IMG/VR virus record: IMGVR_UViG_3300025889_000480
Location: 1 to 33,719 of that record
Reading direction: 5' to 3' (one strand)
DNA from: a virus
Length of the DNA: 33,719 bases
The translations under genes were made by a program, and so were the position numbers. Below, one piece after another: positions 1-8,015 of this stretch (within the stretch, counting starts at the first letter, position 1; each line of letters starts with the position of its first letter). A model generated the notes under the pieces. It saw nothing but the letters and a program-made list of their open reading frames with translations. It made no database searches and was not told the origin of the DNA.

Positions 1-313
1 AGCAGCTATTATTGAACCAGGTTTAGCTATTTCTCCAAATCAATCTATGATTATAGATTTTATGAAAAAAGTAGCAGTTCAGAAAGTATTTGATGATTTA
101 ATACTTCCTAAAGTAACTTCTGGAGTAAGAGAAGCTCTTAATAGTTTAGTATTAGAAGTTCCTTTAGATCAATCAATGAGTGTACTAGCTCGAAGTTTAG
201 AGAGCGCGGAAAAAAAACAATTAACAGAAATAAATACCCAAATTAGTATTTATGGAAGATCAGTAACAGCTTCTATTTCTGAAGCAGCAGGAATAACAAA
301 CTATTTATATACT
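1..313. repeat. Terminal overlap of a circular assembly, left copy
   Basis: These 313 bases recur at 33407-33719 with three substitutions (positions 82 G/A, 115 A/C and 187 A/T, left/right copy). A single reading frame runs from 33042 through the junction into 1-553, so the molecule is circular or circularly permuted with a unit of about 33,406 bases. The overlap lies inside a gene, which argues against a fixed direct terminal repeat. Confidence 0.95.
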
Positions 314-553
314 GGTCCAGAAGATGGATTAACAAGGGCTTTCTGTAGACCTTTAGTAAATAAAGTAATTACAGATTCACAAATGAATCAATTAAATAAT
401 GGACAAGGTTTATCTGTGAGAACTGCAGGTGGAGGCTATAATTGTAGACATTCTTGGAGTCCTGTTACAGATGGATTTATTAAAGCCGCTAGTTTACAAA
501 GAGCTACTAAATCAGATATAAAAAAAGCGAATTCAGGAGGTAAAAGAAAATGA
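1..553 (+). CDS. Minor head protein, 3' part (5' part at 33042-33719)
   Basis: The 5' end is cut by the window start. Joined to 33042-33406 across the circle, the gene gives a 305-residue protein. The N-terminal third is charged and helical. The C-terminus carries a Gly-rich stretch followed by NCRHSWSPV, a Cys-Arg-His-x-Trp motif that I associate with the end of phage Mu F-like and other minor head proteins. It directly follows the major capsid gene and overlaps the next gene by four bases (ATGA), which fits a head structural role. The family assignment rests on the short motif and on context, so a different virion protein is possible. An internal ATG at 47 is not the real start because the frame is open upstream. 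Confidence 0.6.
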   Translation, partial: AAIIEPGLAISPNQSMIIDFMKKVAVQKVFDDLILPKVTSGVREALNSLVLEVPLDQSMSVLARSLESAEKKQLTEINTQISIYGRSVTASISEAAGITNYLYTGPEDGLTRAFCRPLVNKVITDSQMNQLNNGQGLSVRTAGGGYNCRHSWSPVTDGFIKAASLQRATKSDIKKANSGGKRK

Positions 554-1500
554 GAAAAGCAATTACTAGTAAAGATTATCTCTTTGAGTGGAATAGTCCA
601 ACTCCTGTTTCAGGAACTCCAACAATTACTATTAAAGCTTCATCAACAGTTATAAGTAATCTAAATCAATCAAGAGCAGATATTTCAGTAACTACTATTG
701 CTAATGATCGAAGAACTTTAACTATTGCTTCTTCTACTTCACTAGAAAAAGATCAAGTAAGAGCATTCTTTAAAACAGATGGGGATACTTATTACTCTGT
801 AAAAGTAGTTAGAATTGTAGGAACTTCAGCTATATTAGCTGATCCTTTGCCTAGAGAAGTTGATTTATCTTCTCCCGCTTCTTTAGAGTTTGCATTATGG
901 TATTATACAGCATCCTCTTTAGATGTAACTTCTACAAGCGGGACTTTTCAATATGAAATCAATTTTGTATCTGATTTAGGACAACAGACACAAAATAAGA
1001 TTGAAAAAGGAGTAATTAAAGTTACTCCTAGACCTTTTGATACAGGTTTAGATCATGATGAACTAGTGAATAGATTTGCTACACTTGCTGATTTAGTACC
1101 AAGAAGACAATCAGATTTTACTCCTCAAATTCAAGCGAGTTTAGAAGAGCTTTCTTTAATGCTTAGAAATAGACTATCAGCAAGCTCTATTACTGAGGAT
1201 GAGATATTTAATGCTTCAGACTTTCTTTTATGTCATTGCTATTGTGCAGCAGCTCAAATCTATGAAATGAATCTTCAATTAGATATTGCTGAAAGCATGA
1301 GAAATAGATGCTTAGAACTTTTAGATCTAGCTCTTAGATCAGTAGATATAGATTTAAATGGAGATGGTGTGATAGATGATGGAGAAATAGATGTAGAGAA
1401 AGCAGGAGGAAAGAGAACAGATTTTAGGGCTTCCTGGAAAAGCTATACTCCATCTGACTATGAGAAAACTTTCCAACCATCTCGAGCAATGAGACATTAG
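550..1500 (+). CDS. Head-tail connector (adaptor) protein
   Basis: This 316-residue protein probably joins portal to tail. Residues 1-155 look like beta-sandwich sequence; residues 165-265 are helical and rich in Leu, Arg and Glu (around LSLMLRNRLSAS and the Cys/Ala-rich FLLCHCYCAAAQIYEMN), like the helical core of SPP1 gp15/HK97 gp6-type adaptors. The extra N-terminal beta domain makes it longer than typical adaptors of 100-150 residues. Residues 268-279, DLNGDGVIDDGE, match a canonical EF-hand calcium loop. It starts on an ATGA overlap with a GGAGG ribosome site eleven bases upstream. Position after the capsid genes and before the tail completion gene supports the call; no direct homology was tested. 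Confidence 0.55.
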   Translation: MRKAITSKDYLFEWNSPTPVSGTPTITIKASSTVISNLNQSRADISVTTIANDRRTLTIASSTSLEKDQVRAFFKTDGDTYYSVKVVRIVGTSAILADPLPREVDLSSPASLEFALWYYTASSLDVTSTSGTFQYEINFVSDLGQQTQNKIEKGVIKVTPRPFDTGLDHDELVNRFATLADLVPRRQSDFTPQIQASLEELSLMLRNRLSASSITEDEIFNASDFLLCHCYCAAAQIYEMNLQLDIAESMRNRCLELLDLALRSVDIDLNGDGVIDDGEIDVEKAGGKRTDFRASWKSYTPSDYEKTFQPSRAMRH

Positions 1501-1503
1501 ATT

Positions 1504-2022
1504 ATGCCTGTTAAAGTAAATTTAAATCTCCCTTCTTCAGTGTGGACTGCTTCAGATTCAGCAGCTTTAGCTTCTAATACTCTCGCAAGTATCAAGCTGA
1601 GAACTTCTAAAGGTATTGATGCCAATGGAAAGAAATTTGATGATTATTCTGAAGAACCTCTTTATGTACCATACAAAGGAGCTAGACTTAAACCTAAAGG
1701 CGGGAGAAAGTCTAGAAGTGGAAAGAGTGTTTTTTATGAAGATGGATATAGACAATATAAAGAGGAGTCTAGAAAAAGAACTAGAGGAAGAGGGAAATCT
1801 GCAGAAGTCGATTTAATCTTATCAGGTCAACTCATGAATAATTTGATAGTATTAGAAGCTAAAGCTACAAGCTTTAAAATCGGATTGACTAAGCATGTAA
1901 GATACTATGGATATGATGTAAATGATAAAAGAGAATATATAGGCTTGACTAAAAAAGAAGTTGATATTCTAGTAGATGCTGTAGCTTTTGATATTGGGAA
2001 TAAGCTTAGGAGTAAAAGATAA
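1504..2022 (+). CDS. Tail completion / head-closure protein (Mu gpG-like)
   Basis: This basic 172-residue protein has features of the phage virion morphogenesis family (Mu gpG, P2 gpS). The middle has LILSGQLMNNLIV, the family's L-x-x-S/T-G-x-L-x-x-S/N-L type signature, followed by a short beta stretch ending in a Tyr/Gly element (VRYYGYDV), then REYIGLTKKEVDIL near the C-terminus, close to the R-x-F-L-G-L ending of the family. The family completes or stabilises the head-proximal end of the tail. It starts three bases after the previous stop without an evident Shine-Dalgarno site, and its stop overlaps the next start (TAATG). Confidence 0.6.
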   Translation: MPVKVNLNLPSSVWTASDSAALASNTLASIKLRTSKGIDANGKKFDDYSEEPLYVPYKGARLKPKGGRKSRSGKSVFYEDGYRQYKEESRKRTRGRGKSAEVDLILSGQLMNNLIVLEAKATSFKIGLTKHVRYYGYDVNDKREYIGLTKKEVDILVDAVAFDIGNKLRSKR

Positions 2023-2486
2023 TGTCTAGAGGAATCTTTGCATCTTTAGATTATATAAAAAACATGATCGAAGAAATACTTCCTAAAACTGATACCCATC
2101 AAGGATTCATTTCTATTGATGATGGATCAGGATTAGTTACTAATTTAAATGATAGATATGAAGCACAAAGGCAATTTACTTTAGATCAAGTAACATTAGC
2201 TGAAGATGATGGATCATCTGGACTGTCTGGAAGAAAAAGAACAAGCATTGAAATTCAAGTTAGATACTCGATTCCTAAAGAATCAGGATTTAGAGTAAGA
2301 ATGATGAATGAAGATGCAAGTAAGATTGTTGATAAAATTAAAGGTCCACAATATAATTTTAATGAAACAGGAATTATATCAGTAATACCTGGACAATCTC
2401 GAATTGAAGAGATTACTGATATAAACGGAGTTATAGTAGCTCATGTTTTGATTGTACCTTTTGACTTGTTATATCTGGAGGCTTAA
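2022..2486 (+). CDS. Probable tail terminator protein
   Basis: This 154-residue protein is not recognised by motif. It sits exactly where siphophages encode the tail terminator (neck protein between the completion protein and the tail tube), and its length is typical for that role. The sequence is a mix of predicted helix at the start (FASLDYIKNMIEEILP) and beta strands later (IEIQVRYSIP, VIVAHVLIVPFDLLYLEA), which fits the alpha/beta fold of lambda gpU-like terminators. It is translationally coupled on both sides: TAATG at its start, and the next ATG follows its TAA directly. The assignment is by synteny. Confidence 0.5.
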   Translation: MSRGIFASLDYIKNMIEEILPKTDTHQGFISIDDGSGLVTNLNDRYEAQRQFTLDQVTLAEDDGSSGLSGRKRTSIEIQVRYSIPKESGFRVRMMNEDASKIVDKIKGPQYNFNETGIISVIPGQSRIEEITDINGVIVAHVLIVPFDLLYLEA

Positions 2487-3770
2487 ATGGCTGTAACACA
2501 TAGAACTATAGGAGTAGCTATAGAAACTTCATTTGGGAGTTTATCTGCTTCTACTAATTTACCAACTCCAGCAGGAGCTTATACTTCTATTCCTTGCGAG
2601 ATGGATCCGATTTTGATTTATGGAGAACCTGTAGCATCTGAAAGAAATGATACTAGAGATGGTTCTTACTTTCTACCTCCTGAACCTGATACAGTATGGA
2701 GCAGTGGAAATAGAGTAAGAAGAAGAACAGGCCAAGTGCAAATCACTCTCGATTTAACTACTATAGGAACAGCTGCTAATTCTTATGATGCTAATTATCT
2801 AGGAGCACTTCTAGGAGCTGGATTTCTTTCTTATACTTCTGCTCTTACTTCTGCTTCAGTTTCAAGTGTTACTGATGTAAATAATTTTGTAGTGAGCGGA
2901 TTGACTTCTTCAGATGTAGGGACTTTATTAAGTTGTGAAATCAATGGTAAAGCAGAATATTCAGCTATTACTGAAGTAAGCGGAACAGATGTTACAGTAT
3001 CTCCAGCTTTTTCAGCAGGATTTACAGGAACTCCTACAGTAAGAGGAACTCAAGTTTACTATCCAGGTTCTAGAACTTTCACAGGTGATAAAACTCACTC
3101 TTTAACTTTCAGAATCGATGGAGTTGATTTTAGAAGTTATGCTTATGGGTGTGTTTTAGAAAGCTTAGAGATTTCTTTGGATAATGGTAGATTAATGGGT
3201 AACTTTACTTATCAAGCCGCCTGTATCCAAGATGATCATGCTTCAGCAGTAGGACCTATCGAACCTGTATATAATATCGGTGCTCCTCCATTCTTTAGGA
3301 ATTCATATGTATTAGTTTCTACTACTTCTCCTACAAGTTTAACCAATGCAAGTTCTGGAGATGCTTTAGCTAGAACAGAGTTAGATTGTGAAGATTTTAC
3401 TCTTACATTTACTAATACTTTAACTCCTATGGGAAATTCTGAAAGTATTCTAGCAATGTCTGATTATGAAATTTCTGGAGTAGATGTAGAATTAAGCTTA
3501 ACTTTATCTACTGTAAATACTACTGTAAATGATGACTACTTCAATAGAACAGTAAGACAAGTTCTAGTTGGAACAGGTCCTCAAGGAGATGGAGAAGGAT
3601 TAGCTATTATGATTCCTGCAGCTATGCTTTCTAATGATCCATCTGCTTATGATGTATCTGGTAATGATATTGTAAGACAAACTCTAAATTATAAACAGTC
3701 TAGATTTGGAGGAGATGTAGTAGAAAATAATGCTGGTAACTCTCCTTTTAGACTCGCTTTAGGAATATAA
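2487..3770 (+). CDS. Major tail tube protein
   Basis: This 427-residue protein is almost wholly beta-rich, with abundant Ser, Thr and Gly. The opening TIGVAIETSFGSLS resembles the start of many siphophage tail tube proteins. Residues 112-185 form a separate Ser/Thr/Val-rich stretch (from SALTSASVSSVTDVNN to about YYPGSRTF) that could be an inserted surface domain, which would explain why it is longer than simple tube proteins. It precedes the two-part tail assembly chaperone gene and the tape measure, the usual order. GGAGG lies seven bases before the ATG. The monomer would polymerise into the tail tube. Confidence 0.75.
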   Translation: MAVTHRTIGVAIETSFGSLSASTNLPTPAGAYTSIPCEMDPILIYGEPVASERNDTRDGSYFLPPEPDTVWSSGNRVRRRTGQVQITLDLTTIGTAANSYDANYLGALLGAGFLSYTSALTSASVSSVTDVNNFVVSGLTSSDVGTLLSCEINGKAEYSAITEVSGTDVTVSPAFSAGFTGTPTVRGTQVYYPGSRTFTGDKTHSLTFRIDGVDFRSYAYGCVLESLEISLDNGRLMGNFTYQAACIQDDHASAVGPIEPVYNIGAPPFFRNSYVLVSTTSPTSLTNASSGDALARTELDCEDFTLTFTNTLTPMGNSESILAMSDYEISGVDVELSLTLSTVNTTVNDDYFNRTVRQVLVGTGPQGDGEGLAIMIPAAMLSNDPSAYDVSGNDIVRQTLNYKQSRFGGDVVENNAGNSPFRLALGI

Positions 3771-3774
3771 AATT

Positions 3775-4278
3775 ATGATTTCTTTTAACACTTCTACACT
3801 TCATACTTTTAAAATAGTTGTATCTACTGATTCATCTGTAAAGATGACAGAAGAACAAAAAAAGAATTATTTCAATACTGGTGAATTGAATGATATTGAA
3901 GTTAATTCAGATGCTACCTGGTTTACTTTAAGAACTTTATCTATTACAGATAGAGAACAAGCTGAAATAAAAGCGGGTGCTTTTACTAGATCAGAGTTAG
4001 GGAAGCTTCTTTGGGTAGAAGCTCCTAATGATACTCGAGAAAAAGCTGTTTGGCATAATCGATTATCAGATGAAGAAAAAGAGGCTTTAGCTAAATATGA
4101 AAAGTATCTTGATCGATCATATATAGAATATGCTAAAGCTTCTCTAGTTGCTATCAATGATAAAGAAGTTGATTCTAATATTTTAGATAATCTTTCTCCA
4201 TCTGATAAAAGCAATGTTATTTATGAAATAGTAATTCATCTTACAAGAGAAAGCACATTATCAGAAGCGGGAAAATAG
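3775..4278 (+). CDS. Tail assembly chaperone, short form (lambda gpG analogue)
   Basis: This 167-residue acidic, helical protein lies between the tail tube and tape measure genes, the position of the tail assembly chaperone in siphophages. Its stop UAG directly follows a slippery heptamer, so it is made as the unshifted product, with a longer frameshifted form reading into 4275-4691. In lambda the two forms (gpG and gpGT) coat the tape measure and recruit tube subunits. The protein itself has no motif I recognise; the frameshift arrangement and position carry the assignment. Confidence 0.8.
   Translation: MISFNTSTLHTFKIVVSTDSSVKMTEEQKKNYFNTGELNDIEVNSDATWFTLRTLSITDREQAEIKAGAFTRSELGKLLWVEAPNDTREKAVWHNRLSDEEKEALAKYEKYLDRSYIEYAKASLVAINDKEVDSNILDNLSPSDKSNVIYEIVIHLTRESTLSEAGK
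4269..4275 (+). promoter_or_regulatory. Programmed -1 ribosomal frameshift site (GGGAAAA)
   Basis: In the chaperone reading frame the bases are G GGA AAA followed at once by the stop UAG. This is a canonical X-XXY-YYZ heptamer, close to the GGGAAAG used by lambda G-T. Slipping back one base gives GGG AAA AUA GCU and opens the frame to 4691. The downstream frame has no early ATG (first at 4401) although it is open and protein-like from 4275. No strong downstream stem was worked out. Confidence 0.9.
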
Positions 4279-4691
4279 CTTTAGCTTCTGCTGTATGGAT
4301 ACCCTTTAGTAAAGGTAGAAGCTGGAATTGTGAACAATGCTTAGATGATCCATCTCTTAGAAATAAGCGCGGAAATTGTGGAGGTCCTTTTAAAAAAGGA
4401 TTGCCTCAATCTATTAAAGATGAGCTTGGAATTTATGTACCAGGTTATCGAATAGCCCCAAATTCAGGAGAATCATATTCTGATCTAAAGATTAGATCTT
4501 GTCCAATTTCTAATATGAATAGATTAACTTCGATTATATCTAATTATAATCGAATTAAAAAAGGTATACTTCAATTTACAGAAGTATATCCTAATCCATC
4601 CATAGCAATCATTGAAAGTATTGAAACTTTAGATTATAATTATGATGAAATGATTCATAGACAACATGAGCAAGCTTTAAAGGATTCTTAA
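4275..4691 (+). CDS. Frameshift extension of the tail chaperone (gpGT-like T domain)
   Basis: This frame is reached only by the -1 shift at 4269-4275 and adds 138 residues to the 167 of the short form, giving a fusion of about 305 residues. It begins IALASAVWIPFSKG and carries a Cys motif, NCEQC then RGNCGG about a dozen residues later, with a further Cys in RSCPIS. Cys pairs of this kind are common in siphophage T domains and may bind a metal. An ATG-initiated ORF would start at 4401, but that would drop the conserved Cys segment. It ends one base before the tape measure start. In lambda the fused form links the tape measure to tube subunits. Confidence 0.85.
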   Translation: MALASAVWIPFSKGRSWNCEQCLDDPSLRNKRGNCGGPFKKGLPQSIKDELGIYVPGYRIAPNSGESYSDLKIRSCPISNMNRLTSIISNYNRIKKGILQFTEVYPNPSIAIIESIETLDYNYDEMIHRQHEQALKDS

Positions 4692-4692
4692 T

Positions 4693-6804
4693 ATGGCTTC
4701 AGCGGGTACTGTAGAAATAGATGTAGAATTAAAAGGGACTCAAGACATTAAAGATGGGTTTAAATCTATTTCACAAGCGGGAAAGTCATTAGCTACTTCT
4801 GTAGGTTCAGCTAATGAAAAACTAGCTGAAGGACTTGGAGAAATAGGAGAATCTGTTTTTAATTTTGCGGATTCTCTAGGAGAATTAAAAGGAAGTATAG
4901 GACAATTAGGACAATCAGGAGCAGCAGGATTTACTGCTTTATTAGGTCCTATTGGAGCAGTAGCTACTGCTGCTTTTGGTCTTTATGAAGTATTTAAATT
5001 AGTATCTGGATCAGCTTTAGAAGCAGAAGAAAATCAATCGGCTATGTCAGCAGCTGCCGCAGATTTACAGGGTAAACTTGAAGCTTTAGCTGAAAAAGGA
5101 GTAGTTTTAGCTGCTGATGAAATGCAAAGATTTACTAAAATGACTTTGCTTGCACAAGTAGCAAAAGAAAAACTCCAATTCTCACAAGAAAAGCTTACTA
5201 AAAAAACTATAAATTTTATTGAAGCTGAAAAGAATCTAGCCAATGCTCAGAAATTTCTAAATAGAGTTCAATCTAGACAAATTCAAAATACTTTTGAATT
5301 AGAAGCTGCTACTACTTCTCTAAGAACAGCTAAAGAGGGATTAGTTATAGCTGAAAGAGCTTTTAATGAAGCGATTAAAAAAGGACTCAAAGAACAAGAT
5401 GCTGTATCTAAAAAGATAGCTGAAGCAGAAAAGAAATATAAGAGCTATGAAGAAACTTCTGCTGAATTCTTGGGTACTAAAATCAAAGAGAATTTAGAGA
5501 AAAAGAAAGCTCTTGAATTAACTAAAGCAGAAGCTACTTCTTCAGAAAAACAATTTAAACTAAAAAAGATTGAGATTGAACAAGCTACTTCTCTAGCACT
5601 TCTCCAAGCTCAAAAGAATAAAGATGATCAGAAAGCTTTACTAGCACAAAATAAGATTATAGAGAGTGAATTAAAAGGATTAGATGAAGTAGAGATAGCA
5701 AATAAAAAAGCAGCTTTTCAAAGAAAACAATTAGCTAAAGCAGAAGCTGCTAAAGCCAAATCTGAAAAACAGAAGCGAGATAATGAAGCTAAACAAAGAG
5801 CAGCTAGAGAATTGGCTTCTGCTAAGATGAGAGAACAGCAACAGTTAAAGATAGTTGCAGAAGAAGCTAGAATTAAACAGCTTGAATTAGAGCTTACTGA
5901 AGATTCAACTCAGAAGCAGATAAACTTAGCAACCCATAGATATGTTACTCAATTAAAACTAGCTCAAGATAATCAGAATCTTCAAAAGATAGCTATTCTA
6001 GAGTTTGAAAAAGAAATTACTTCGATACAAACTAGAGAAGCTTTAGAAAGAGAAAACAAACACAGAGAACTTGTAAAACAAGCTCAAGAGTTTTCTTTTA
6101 ATAATGCTTTATTCAATGCCCAACAGATAGAAAATAATTTTGATAGAGAGAATGAACTTCTTAGATTGAACTATGAAAAACAAATACTTCAAGCTAAAGG
6201 AAATCAAGAGCAGATAAATGAACTTACTAGAAGATATGCAATAGAGAGAGTAAATCTAGTTAAACAAGAGACTTCTGAAACTTCAGAAGCTCTATCTGGA
6301 TTCTTTAGCAACATGGGAAGAGGATTAGCTGAAGTAGCTGTAAATTCAATTTTAATGGGTGAATCATTTAAAAAAGGAATAGCTTCTCTTTTAATGTCAC
6401 TTAGTAAACAAGCGGGAGTAGAGGCTTTAATGGAAACAGCTAAAGGAGTAGCTGCTTCTTTTCTTACTCCAGCTTTAGCGGCTAATCATTTTAAAGCTGC
6501 TGGTATATTTGGAGCTGCAGCTTTAGCAGCAGGATCAGCAGGAATAGCTCTAGGAGGAGGAGCTTCAGGAACAGCTTCAGCAGGAGGAGGAGGAGGAGGA
6601 GGCGGTGCAATGATGGGAAGTTCACAAACAGCTCCATCAATTCAAAGAGAAGAAGCTACTTCTTCTGAACTTGTATTTAATGTCAATTTCTCAGGAGCTG
6701 TTATATATGATACTAAGAAAGCAGCAGAACAAGCTTTAGCTGATAGAGTAACTAAAGTCATGAATGAGAGAAGAAGAGGAAGCCCTCGAAGGAGAAACTC
6801 ATGA
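4693..6804 (+). CDS. Tail tape measure protein
   Basis: This 703-residue protein sets tail length. It starts with a Gly/Ala-rich region and a hydrophobic segment at about residues 78-108 (around GPIGAVATAAFGLYEVFKLV), then a very long Lys/Glu/Ala/Gln-rich coiled coil from about 120 to 520, then a second hydrophobic Ala/Gly segment near 590-640 ending in a run of Gly. Such helices with hydrophobic patches are typical of tape measures. Using the general 0.15 nm per residue rule, the tail would be about 100 nm. It begins two bases after the chaperone stop, with AAGGA upstream, and overlaps the next gene by four bases. Confidence 0.88.
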   Translation: MASAGTVEIDVELKGTQDIKDGFKSISQAGKSLATSVGSANEKLAEGLGEIGESVFNFADSLGELKGSIGQLGQSGAAGFTALLGPIGAVATAAFGLYEVFKLVSGSALEAEENQSAMSAAAADLQGKLEALAEKGVVLAADEMQRFTKMTLLAQVAKEKLQFSQEKLTKKTINFIEAEKNLANAQKFLNRVQSRQIQNTFELEAATTSLRTAKEGLVIAERAFNEAIKKGLKEQDAVSKKIAEAEKKYKSYEETSAEFLGTKIKENLEKKKALELTKAEATSSEKQFKLKKIEIEQATSLALLQAQKNKDDQKALLAQNKIIESELKGLDEVEIANKKAAFQRKQLAKAEAAKAKSEKQKRDNEAKQRAARELASAKMREQQQLKIVAEEARIKQLELELTEDSTQKQINLATHRYVTQLKLAQDNQNLQKIAILEFEKEITSIQTREALERENKHRELVKQAQEFSFNNALFNAQQIENNFDRENELLRLNYEKQILQAKGNQEQINELTRRYAIERVNLVKQETSETSEALSGFFSNMGRGLAEVAVNSILMGESFKKGIASLLMSLSKQAGVEALMETAKGVAASFLTPALAANHFKAAGIFGAAALAAGSAGIALGGGASGTASAGGGGGGGGAMMGSSQTAPSIQREEATSSELVFNVNFSGAVIYDTKKAAEQALADRVTKVMNERRRGSPRRRNS

Positions 6805-8015
6805 ATCCTAATCCTGCTCCTAATTTTGCTTTAATGTCATCAGTAGATATATCTGCTTTCAGTGGTTCTTTTTTTACTAGAACAGCTACAATTTCAGCAA
6901 ATATATTTAATAAAACAGTATATGAAGATATGATTACTTTTCTTAATGGGCGCGGAATGCAAGTAGGATATGATTTACCCGCTCAATTATTAGCTAGTTC
7001 CACTTTTGGGACTAATTGGCATATTGGAATAGATAATAATGATAAAGTAGAAATATCTTCTACTCATGCTTTTGAAATTAAATTTAATTCTGCTTCTACA
7101 CTTGTAGGAAATAAAGATATTTTAGGAATAGGAAATAACTTTGTACTGTATACAGGAGGAGCAACTATAGGAAGTCCTAGACTTCCTTATAAAGTAACTT
7201 CTCCCTTCGATTGGGAAAGAGGAGAAATTATAGCTTTTTCTTATATTATCGAAGAGGTAGGAAGCGGAACAGCATCTTTTACTTGGAACTTTGTAGGAGG
7301 AGCTCAAGATTTAATAGTGGCATGTAGAGCTCGGGGGAATGGAGATTTAGATGATTCTACTGAATGTTTAGAGCAAATAGATATAGATAAGCATCCAGGA
7401 AATGATATTAGATATTATTTAAATGATGAAGGAAAAGTAGTAACTAGCTATTTAGTAGTTCCTGATATTACTTGGGATTCGATAGAATTTAGAAATAGAT
7501 TAGGATTTACAGGAAATGAAACAGTACAGAATATAAATTTCTATTCTGTAGTAGTAGCTGATAACTATTGTCCTGGTGTTTTGATTCCTTCGAGACCTTA
7601 TCAAGATAATTATTTAGATGTTTTGAATTCATCAGAAAGCAAAAGAAAGATTGGAGGCGGTTATGTTTCTAATTATGTTGGGACTTATATTAGTACTAAT
7701 CTTATGTTTGATTTAGATGCTAGATTAGATCAAATAGACTTATATAGACACTTCACAAATAATTTTATAAATTATATTTCATCTGGTGAGAGAATAAACT
7801 TTTATCAAGTTTTAGGAGACTCTCGAAGAAGCTCTATTTCTGCTTCTTATACAGTAAACCAGCCAGCTCATGATTTACTATATACTTCTTCTAGAAATGG
7901 ATATGAAGGAAGAGTAAGAGCTTCTATGAGAAATGAAAGCTTTAGCTTGTCATATCCTACAAGATTAAGAAAAAGAGTACCTATTAATATGAGATTGGAG
8001 CATTTAAATGAGTAA
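6801..8015 (+). CDS. Tail tip protein, unknown (distal-tail position)
   Basis: This 404-residue protein is not recognised by motif. It follows the tape measure with an ATGA overlap and a clear GAAGGAG site, where siphophages encode the distal tail protein. The sequence is mostly beta strand and loop, rich in Ser, Asn, Tyr and Phe, with no signal peptide or membrane segment. The C-terminal half (YLDVLNSSESKRKIGGGY to the end) looks like a second beta domain. It is followed by three similar beta-rich genes, so a baseplate or tail-tip role is likely. Length is greater than a plain Dit of about 250 residues. Confidence 0.5.
   Translation: MNPNPAPNFALMSSVDISAFSGSFFTRTATISANIFNKTVYEDMITFLNGRGMQVGYDLPAQLLASSTFGTNWHIGIDNNDKVEISSTHAFEIKFNSASTLVGNKDILGIGNNFVLYTGGATIGSPRLPYKVTSPFDWERGEIIAFSYIIEEVGSGTASFTWNFVGGAQDLIVACRARGNGDLDDSTECLEQIDIDKHPGNDIRYYLNDEGKVVTSYLVVPDITWDSIEFRNRLGFTGNETVQNINFYSVVVADNYCPGVLIPSRPYQDNYLDVLNSSESKRKIGGGYVSNYVGTYISTNLMFDLDARLDQIDLYRHFTNNFINYISSGERINFYQVLGDSRRSSISASYTVNQPAHDLLYTSSRNGYEGRVRASMRNESFSLSYPTRLRKRVPINMRLEHLNE

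Noticed and set aside
1-313. Direct terminal repeat of a linear genome
   Set aside because: The repeat lies inside a gene that is continuous only when the ends are joined, and the copies differ at silent positions, so a circular assembly overlap is simpler.
3867-4214. Minus-strand ORF of 115 codons opposite the tail chaperone
   Set aside because: It is a shadow of the chaperone reading frame, with no independent start signals.
4779-4785. Second frameshift site (GGGAAAG) at the start of the tape measure gene
   Set aside because: The heptamer is in the right phase, but the -1 frame closes after about a dozen codons and no conserved product would result.
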